Assembly (NCBI RefSeq): GCF_027409185.1
Contig: NC_084462.1
Span: 179,604,071 to 179,668,070, forward strand
Length of the DNA: 64,000 nucleotides
Reading direction: 5' to 3'
From: Cynocephalus volans
Taxonomy: Eukaryota > Chordata > Mammalia > Dermoptera > Cynocephalidae
Part shown: in pieces, positions 46,890-64,000 of the stretch
Layout: every line of letters begins with the position of its first letter
Numbering within the stretch: position 1 is the first letter of the stretch
Made by a program: the position numbers and the translations under genes
Notes under the pieces: model-generated
Database searches by the model: none
The model's input: only the letters and a program-made list of their open reading frames with translations
What the model was told of the DNA's origin: nothing

Positions 46890-47255
46890 TAGTGAGCTTT
46901 GTCATTTCTGTGGGTGGCTCACCCCTGCTGGCCACAGGCAGCCAGGAGAGCAAGACTGGGGCCTGGCAAGGCAATGGGAGGGGCTTTGCCCAGTGGGACT
47001 CGAGGCTGGAAGAGCCCTAGATGAGGTCATGCTGCACGCCAGTACCCGAGTGGGGACTTGAACCCAGGCCTCCAACCTCTGGTGAGGGGACCTCAGTTCT
47101 TACATTTGTAAAATGGTTCTTCTGTGTGTGTGGAGACAGCCACACTAGTCAGGACAGACCTATTCTGTCACAAAGTCACCATGTGGCCTTGGACAAGTCA
47201 TGTTCCCCTCTCCCAAGCCTGTTTCTCCACTTGCAAAATGAGAGAGCCCAAGGCT
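46890..47255 (+). pseudogene. degenerate duplicate of SLC25A47 exon 5 end and intron 5
   Basis: GGTGGCTCACCCCTGCTGGC, CACAGGCAGCCAGGAGAG and GTCAGGACAGACCTATTCTG mirror the exon 5 end and intron 5 at 43210-43495. A short reading, CGWLTPAGHRQPGE, matches CEWLTPTGHSQPGE of the real gene plus its intronic continuation. The splice donor GTGAGT is replaced by GAGAGC. Only a fragment is present; there is no intact carrier frame. Both copies end in MIR-like sequence. Confidence 0.65.
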
Positions 47256-47664
47256 GCATATGGCTGGGCCTCTGCCCTGGCTCCCAGTTTGGGCTCCCTG
47301 TCAATACACAACAGCACCTCTGAGCACCAAAGCTAGCTACCTCCTCCAAAAAATGAGGACAGCAACTGCTTACATCCTCCACCAGGCTGCTGAAAATATC
47401 AAATGAGGTGTGACAAAGCCAGCCCCAGGACACTTCCCAGCAGGAGCGATGCCCAACCCGAGCCAGTTCCTGGAAGTCTGCATCTCAGCCCTACAGGGTT
47501 TCCAGTGTGAGTTTTCATCCCCAAGTACAGCCCCACCAGACTCAAAGGCCATCCATGGAAGGGCGAGGGGAGGGGCCGCAGTTCCTGGCAGCAGGTACAG
47601 CACAGCCCTGGATCGGCACTTATGCCTCTGCCCCCTCCTCAGATCTCCCAGACAGAGCACAGCA

Positions 47665-48764
47665 ACACAGACAGGGGCGGAGGAAGTTTATTTATGCCAA
47701 ACGGTGACACTGGCTCAGAGCACCCAGGAGTAGACCCTGAGCCTTTGGAAAGGGCATATACTTCAACCAAGGGCTTTCCCTGAGATATGGCTTCTGCTTT
47801 CTCCAGACTAGCATGGTGAGTGATCACATGTGGCTGGCCCACAGACACACTGTCAAGGGCTTAAGGGTTGCACCAAGCTTTTCTTTCTAGCTACATCTAC
47901 CCACCCAGGGACATGGCCAGTGCACTGCTCTGTGCTGACTTCTACTTCAGTCCAGTGTCAAAACAAGCATCTGCAAAGGCAACAGACTCTCCTCAGCATC
48001 TTACACAATCAGAGGTAAAGCGACCACTGGTTTCCACAAGATGGAGTGTCTAAGATCATTTGGTAGAAAAATAACTAGTAAGTTAAGGAAAATGAGCATG
48101 ATTTCTGGAGTGCAATACATGCATGGTAAGTGAACTGGAGAGTTTCACTCACAAGATCCAACTTAATAAGAACTGTCCAATTCTGTCCAATATTCAATGT
48201 TAAAAGCAGCTTTAAAGTGACTTGTCAAATGTGGAGCAAAGCTTTTAGCCATCAATTTTTTTTTTTTTTTTTGGCGTGGGCTGATATTGTTCCCATTAAA
48301 ATTTCCGACATCAATTTTTCAAAGCATTTTTGAGTTTTACAATAATGACATTTTAATTCCATATATACATACATAGAATACATATTTTGATAGAACAGGT
48401 TTTGAGAGTATCTTTGGAACCCTAGGCTGCTTTCAAATGGACAGTCCTCTGTGGACCAGAACTGGCTGGCCTATGGACTTCCAACCAGAAGCTCCACATC
48501 CTTGGGGCTGCTTTGTGGGAGAGTCTCACAGCTGGACTTCTCTAACTGACCATGCAATGTTAGCCAACACCCAATCACCCTGTGGTGTTTTGCCAACAAG
48601 AGACAGAAATGATAAATGAATGGGAAGAAACAGTATTGATAACACATTTACAGACAGGCCTGGTAATTACCACATGACAGAAGCCTACAGGTAGTGGCAA
48701 TGTGATTGGGCTGGGATTACCGATAAATTATGTCTCTATATAAGCATATATAAAATAACTGTTA
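47665..48764 (-). other. WARS1: WARS1 3' UTR
   Basis: About 1.1 kb on the minus strand from the stop at 48765-48767 to the poly(A) signal at 47687-47692. AT-rich in its first half. No SINE was recognised in it. Confidence 0.75.
47687..47692 (-). terminator. WARS1: WARS1 polyadenylation signal
   Basis: TTTATT on the plus strand reads AATAAA on the minus strand (GGCATAAATAAACTTCCTCC). Its position gives a 3' UTR of the length expected for WARS1. Confidence 0.75.
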
Positions 48765-58777
<10,013 letters not shown>

Positions 58778-59619
58778 CTGCAAAGATAAGCAGAACCAAA
58801 CCCAAAACTTGAGGGTGGCCTTCCAATGAGGGCCAAGTAGCAGCTGTTAAAACTGGATGCTAATAAGGTATGGTGTGGGCTAGACACCAGGCCACAGTTG
58901 CAGACTGGGGACTACATCGTGGTCACATGTGAGCACTAGGAAGGTGCAGAAATTATCTGTAGGAAAGATACCTGCAGGAGGCAAAGCAGACACACATTTA
59001 CCTGCAGAGATGACCAGGAAAGGTGAAAACCTGTGTGAAACCAACACGAAGCAAACATGCAAATGAGGCAAGAACACAACCAAATTCACAGACTCAGTGG
59101 CTAACATGACATACTTAAATTCTCTTAGGGTCGATGGTTCAGTGTGCTGAGGAGTTCAGTTTGGGAGCCCCAGGGAACTTTTCTGTTGACTGTTGTGGGA
59201 AAATATATGCTTCTTGTTGCAGGATGGAGTGTATGGATATAAACCGATGGGCCCAGGAAGGAGAAGGGTTAGTCTCAGAGCACCTGGTCCTTTCAGCATC
59301 TAGCCCCTGCTCCCTTTCCACTGTGGAGCAGCCCTGCCCCTGCTCCAGCAACAGAGCTGGGCCACAGCAGCTGCTTCGAGCAACCCAACTCTCTCTTCTG
59401 GATGGTGAGGGGTATGGATAGGAGTCCTGGATCTGTGGCAGCTGTTCTGCTACCAGAAGCAACTAGGCTGAAGATGAAGCAAATGCAGAGAGGACACAGA
59501 ACCTAGAGCAGTTTCCTACACTGCATCATCTGGCTACTATATTCCCCAGCTTTTTTTTCCAGGCCCTACCATGTGTCAGGCCTTATAAGGATGGAGAAGG
59601 AAGAAGTGGGCAGGTTGTA

Positions 59620-59805
59620 TTATACGGCAGGAGCTGTGCTAGGTGCCAGGTACTGCCTAACTCTCCTTTGAAGTGGTAGCACGCCTCCACTTTACAGATG
59701 AAGACTGAGGCTCAGAGAAGTAAAGGTCATGGTCACAGGCATAGTGAGTACAGGAGCTGGGACCTGAACCCAGGCTCCTCTGACATCAAAGCCTGTGCTT
59801 TTCTC
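59620..59805 (+). repeat. MIR SINE in WARS1 intron
   Basis: Well preserved: AGCTGTGCTAGGTGCCAGGT, TTTACAGATGAAGACTGAGG, CTCAGAGAAGTAAAGGTCAT and GGACCTGAACCCAGGCTCC. Confidence 0.7.
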
Positions 59806-60894
59806 ACCACATCTCACAGCTTTTGGAGAGTTTAGACTTTTGGCATGGGATAGAGAACTACTGAATGTCATTGGGCAAGTGGAAGAGGGATGTCAGGAGT
59901 GCAAGTACACTGGCTGTGTGGGCTGGGGTCAGCTTGAGGCCAGAGGCCTGTAAAGGAAAAGGCCACAGCACCAAGGTCTCTTGGGGTTTGAGCAGTGTCA
60001 GTATGGGAGGGACTGTCGTGGCTCTGGGCAGGGTGGGAAGTGCTTGGAAGAGAAAGAACACACTGGGAGTACTGGTACAACTGTAGTCCATCTGGCATCT
60101 GTGTCACCCTGTCAGCATAATGAAAACAACACAGAGCACGAGCAACAATTGCCTGGAAAGACGAGCACTTGTCTTCCTGCTGAGACAGGAACTGCTGCAT
60201 GTAGGAATGGGTCTCCTGGGAATGGCTGCTCACACCTGGCAAGAACCACCAGCTGTCTGCCCCCCAGGGAGACGCCACAGCAAAGACTGCACGCATCCTT
60301 GGGGTTGAGGCAATAGTGATCCTAACTGCTGGGGCAAACTGGCCTTCCATCTGGGGTTATGCTGCACAACAGGGGCCCCACAAGCAGGAAAGCCTCCAGT
60401 TCTCCCAAACTGTGACAGGACTCCAGCTCTGTGGTGTTTGAATATTATTTCTGACTTGGACCACTTTGACCTTCCTTAGAAGACTGGCCACTTGATGGCT
60501 GTAAACTGCTCACACTGTGCAGGTTGCAGGATGAATGGAGATGTTGCACTATGAGCATGAGCAGTCCTCCCTTTCCTCCCTCAGGGACATCTGTCCCCTG
60601 GGCACAGCTGGGACAGACCCACCACACATCAGTGCCGATGTCAGTGCCTGTACATAGGTACTTTTTGTGGTGACTATGAACACACCCACCTGATCTTATC
60701 CCATGAGTGATGGCTGAATGACCAGTTTCCCCAGGAGAGTACCTGCCCTTCACACTCAGGAGGGTTTAAAGTTGGAAGAGAGTTTAGATCACAACATTTA
60801 CTGAGTGCTCCCCAGGGGCCAGGCATTGCTCGAAGCATTTCGTACAAAGAAACTCACGAACTCCTCATAAATCTCTACAGCACAGGCACTATGA

Positions 60895-61110
60895 TCTCCT
60901 ACTGCTCTTTATTCTCTACCTCCCTCCTCTGTCCTCCTAACACTTATTATTGTCTAATTATCACCATAGGACTCATTATCACCTGATTAATTACCTGTTA
61001 ATTAACTCTCCCTCTACATAGTTGTTGGGATAATTATTTTGTTCCCTGCTGTAGCCCCAGGACCAGTCTGGTGTATAGAAGATGCTCAATAAATATCTGT
61101 AGAACAAATT
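60895..61110 (+). repeat. L2 LINE 3' end in WARS1 intron
   Basis: Matches the L2 terminus: TCCTAACACTTATTATTGTC, TAGCCCCAGGACCAGTCTGG and GATGCTCAATAAATATCTGT. Confidence 0.65.
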
Positions 61111-61530
61111 AGCTGAGCTGAGAAAGCAGGCAGAGTGAGTTACTGCACGTGCCTAAGTCACACCATAGGTGGCCATCAGGATCTGAACCCAGGCAGCGCA
61201 GCCACAGCCTCTCCACTATGCTGCCTCCCACTAGCACTAAACTCACCCACTTCACAGGAAAATGGAGGCTCAGAGATTTAAGGACTTACCCAAGGGAACA
61301 AGCCCGAGCAGGGGCAGAGCTGGGTCTGGAACACAAGTTTTCAGACTCCCAAGTCAGTGACTTCACATCCCTCATGGCTCCTGGCAAGAAGCCTGTCTGG
61401 GCCCACACATGGGGGCCACAAAGGTGTAGGGGAGACCCACACTGTTCTTCTCCCACAAAGGCCTAGCTACTTCCCTCTTACCCAAAGAGAAGGTGAAGGC
61501 TGGCTTTGTTGTACATTTCTAGTTCCTAAG

Positions 61531-61605
61531 GACCAGGTTATAACACCAAGGTCCCTGCACTAGCCAGCCTCCACAAAAAAAACCACCACAACAACAAAAA
61601 ACCAA
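61531..61605 (+). mobile_element. 5'-truncated CYN SINE fragment
   Basis: GGTTATAACACCAAGGTCCC then TGCACTAGCCAGCCTCC and an (A/C)-rich tail. Internal loss of the T-loop region; no target-site duplication was found. Confidence 0.6.
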
Positions 61606-63055
61606 CAAAAAAGGACCAAACAGCTAGACAGAACTTTGTTACATCAAAGATACAGATTTTGAGTTAAATTCAAGTAAGAGAAGTAAAATGCTCAAATGTT
61701 TAAAAGAAATTCTTAAAGGGAGTAATATGTTGAAAAACAGGATTTAACCTTTAAAACGTTTCTCCTAACTTTACGTTCAACATAAAATACCTTTCTGATA
61801 TATGACAGATCTGTTTGGTTGACATATTGTCTGATTTTCATCTTTATACCATGTTTGTAAAGAAAAAGGAAGTTTTTGTAGAGGATGGCCAGGAGCTGAA
61901 ACTGCAGTCACCAAAGAGATGTCCCCACAAACTCCACTTTCTGAGTGTGCTGTAAATAGGGCTGTTCATGGGATAGTCTTTTTACGTAGACTGTTCACAA
62001 GTTCATCTGCCCCTTTCATCTTCATGGACTTATCATAGGGCATTTGTTTCTGTCTCACCCCCAGCATTCAAGTTCAGTGAGGCAGGGACTTGGCTCCTGT
62101 ATTCTCAGGGCCCAGGGGGGTGCCTGACACAGAGAGCACAAATAGCAGAACTATGTGTTTTACCCATCTAGTGGGGGAAGGGCCACATCACACCAGAAGT
62201 GGCAGAGGTGAGGCCCAGGGTACGGGGGGACCAGAGAAGAACATCTAAGTATGGCTGCAGGAGGGGAGAGCTCCTGGGAAAAGGTGATGCTTAATGGTGC
62301 ATTTGGAGGACAGGGTAGGAATGGGCCAAGCCAGGGGTGGTAGGGTCAGGGGAGGCGACAGTAATTCTGGGAAGAGCAGAGCATGTACGAAGGTGAAGGA
62401 TGTGGGCGGAGCTGCAAGTTGTTTTGTCTAGTTGGAGGTGACAGTAATGCTGGAGAGGAACACGGGGGCTAAATCACAAAAGGGCTCGTGTGCCACCTGA
62501 ACAGTGGGAACTTGTCTTGTCATCTGGTGATGGGGAATTGGGAAAGGCACGTGAGCGGGAAATTAGATCAGATCTGCATTTTAGGAAGAGCACTAGCTGG
62601 TGGGGGATGCAGTAGGGTGGGCAGAGGCTGCACAAAAGGGTAGCAGTTGCTGTGCAATGTCAGCAGCACTGCCTGGTGGTAAAAGGAGGGGCCGGATCCA
62701 TGGGGTGTCTACGCTGAGGTCCAAGCAGTTGGATCAGATCATTTCAATGAATGGGGTGAGCGCAGTGAAATAAAGTGCCAAGTACATTTCGATAACAATA
62801 ACATCTGTGTTCTCATCTAATCTCACTTCATGAAGAAGACTTGCCACGACACACAGCCACTACGGAGGTGCCAGGACTTGAACCCAGCTCTATGTTCCTT
62901 CCTTCAAAGACACCACAGTACCTCCATGCTCACACGGCAGAATCGAGAGAGGTGATTTAGAAAAAATCTAATGGTTTAATTTAGCAGAGTTAAGTTGAAA
63001 AAGAGAGCAAACAAACAAAAATCTAATGGGTAAAATTAGAAAATTAATTATTTTA

Positions 63056-63180
63056 GGCGGACCCCGTGGCTCATTCAGGAGAGTGCGGTGCTGGGAGCGC
63101 AGCGGCACTCCCGTCACCAAGCCAAGGGTTGCGATCCCTTACCGGTCACAAAAAAGAAAAAAAAAAAAAAAAAAAAAGAA
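63056..63180 (+). mobile_element. variant CYN SINE, fused single unit
   Basis: 5' half of unit 1 (ACCCCGTGGCTCATTCAGGA) joined through GCTGGGAGCGCAGCGGCACT to the 3' end of unit 2 (CCAAGGGTTGCGATCCCTTA, CCGGTCAC) and a long A-tail. The 18-bp perfect target-site duplication AGAAAATTAATTATTTTA lies at 63038-63055 and 63181-63198. Confidence 0.88.
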
Positions 63181-63601
63181 AGAAAATTAATTATTTTACT
63201 AGATGGTAGAAAGACCAGATTTCATACCAGGACATCAGTTGCTCTCAATGGATATAAAGATATAAAGCTACTACTCTGCTTTACGGGCTTATAAGGGAAC
63301 AGTCTGGGGAAATGGTAATAAGCAAGCTCCTTTGTGCTTACTGCTTACATAGCCCCTGTGGTGTTTCATCACACTTCCCATTGGCCTGTAGCTGATGATG
63401 AGATAACACATGAGGGCCCCTGTGCCCAGAGACGGGAGACGTACTCAGTGTTGTAGCAAGGTGGATCTCAACTCACCAAATCAACTCTTGGGAACTGCCA
63501 GTGCCTTAAAGGGAGTACCATGTCTTAGATGTTCAAGAAATATTTGTTGAGCTAAACAGCATTCTTCTTGTGATGGGTGACCAAAGTCGTCTTTCTCTCC
63601 A

Positions 63602-63701
63602 TTTTTTTTTTGGCGGCTGGTCTGTACATTATGGGGATCCAAACCCTTGACCTTGGTGTTATCAGCACCCCACTCTCCAAAGTGAGCTAACTGGCCAGCC
63701 A
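63602..63701 (-). mobile_element. CYN SINE monomer
   Basis: T-tail, then GGCGGCTGGTCTGTACATTA to GTGAGCTAACTGGCCAGCC. The next CYN element inserted directly beside it. Confidence 0.85.
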
Positions 63702-63718
63702 TGAAGTCTTATTTTTCT

Positions 63719-63886
63719 TTTTTTTTTTTTAAAAAGATGACCAGTAAGGGGATCTTAACCCTTGACTTGGTGTTGTGAGCACCACGCTCAGCCAGTGAGC
63801 GAACCGGCCATCCGTATATGGGATCTGAACCCAGGGCCTTGGTGTTCTCAGCACCGCACTCTCCCGAGTGAGCCACGGGCCGGCCC
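63719..63886 (-). mobile_element. CYN SINE dimer
   Basis: T-tail, then GACCAGTAAGGGGATCTTAA to GAGTGAGCCACGGGCCGGCC. The 16-bp perfect target-site duplication GAAGTCTTATTTTTCT lies at 63703-63718 and 63887-63902. Confidence 0.93.
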
Positions 63887-64000
63887 GAAGTCTTATTTTT
63901 CTAATATACACTTCTTGGTAATCATCTGGGATGAAGTCCAAGACCTCAGAATCCTAAAATCAAGGATTTTCAGAATGAAATATTTTGGACTATTAAATGG

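Larger units (their letters stand above)
44790..47660. other. intergenic region between convergent SLC25A47 and WARS1
   Basis: No gene was found. It holds an L2-like fragment (45270-45530) and two diverged copies of SLC25A47 sequence (46242-46400 and 46890-47255). The frames of 130-180 codons here have no family match that I recognise. Confidence 0.65.

Noticed and set aside
58780-64000. Further upstream WARS1 exons
   Set aside because: I looked for the minus-strand coding of the DLDYMG-ending exon and its neighbours and found none; they probably lie beyond the right edge.

Overview
This is a mammalian nuclear DNA window: intron-split genes with GT/AG junctions, AATAAA polyadenylation signals, CpG islands, MIR/L2/MaLR-class repeats and simple repeats. 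About twenty copies of a tRNA-Ile-derived SINE, as monomers and as two-unit dimers with an A-rich tail, many flanked by clear target-site duplications, match my memory of the CYN SINEs of colugos (Dermoptera). I saw no Alu. The best guess for the source is therefore a colugo such as Galeopterus or Cynocephalus. The species is an inference; the gene content does not depend on it.

Gene order is that of human 14q32.2: YY1 (3' UTR only, + strand, from position 1), SLC25A29 (- strand, coding span 13111-25088, CpG-island promoter near 25.1-25.6 kb), the mir-345 hairpin (+ strand, 26571-26668), SLC25A47 (+ strand, coding span 39386-44008), and the 3' part of WARS1 (- strand, 48765-58777, continuing off the right edge). 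SLC25A29 and SLC25A47 can be spliced from the sequence into 303 and 308 codons with intact reading frames, the lengths I recall for the human proteins. WARS1 is represented by its last five coding exons, including the KMSAS catalytic loop.

SLC25A29 and SLC25A47 are mitochondrial inner-membrane carriers (basic amino acids, and a liver-restricted carrier with a debated substrate). They are divergently arranged paralogues that share their first two intron positions. WARS1 is cytosolic tryptophanyl-tRNA synthetase and lies tail-to-tail with SLC25A47.

The rest is intergenic or intronic sequence with repeats: CYN SINEs, MaLR-type LTRs, a probable solo LTR nested in a MaLR, L2 and MIR fragments, a tetranucleotide array, a 21-G run, and two strong CTCF-like motifs. 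I found no sign of a new multi-gene system. The most unusual items are a degenerate copy of the SLC25A47 exon 5/intron 5 region downstream of the gene, a CYN variant with a replaced anticodon arm, an in-frame upstream ATG in SLC25A47, and the CTCF motifs.
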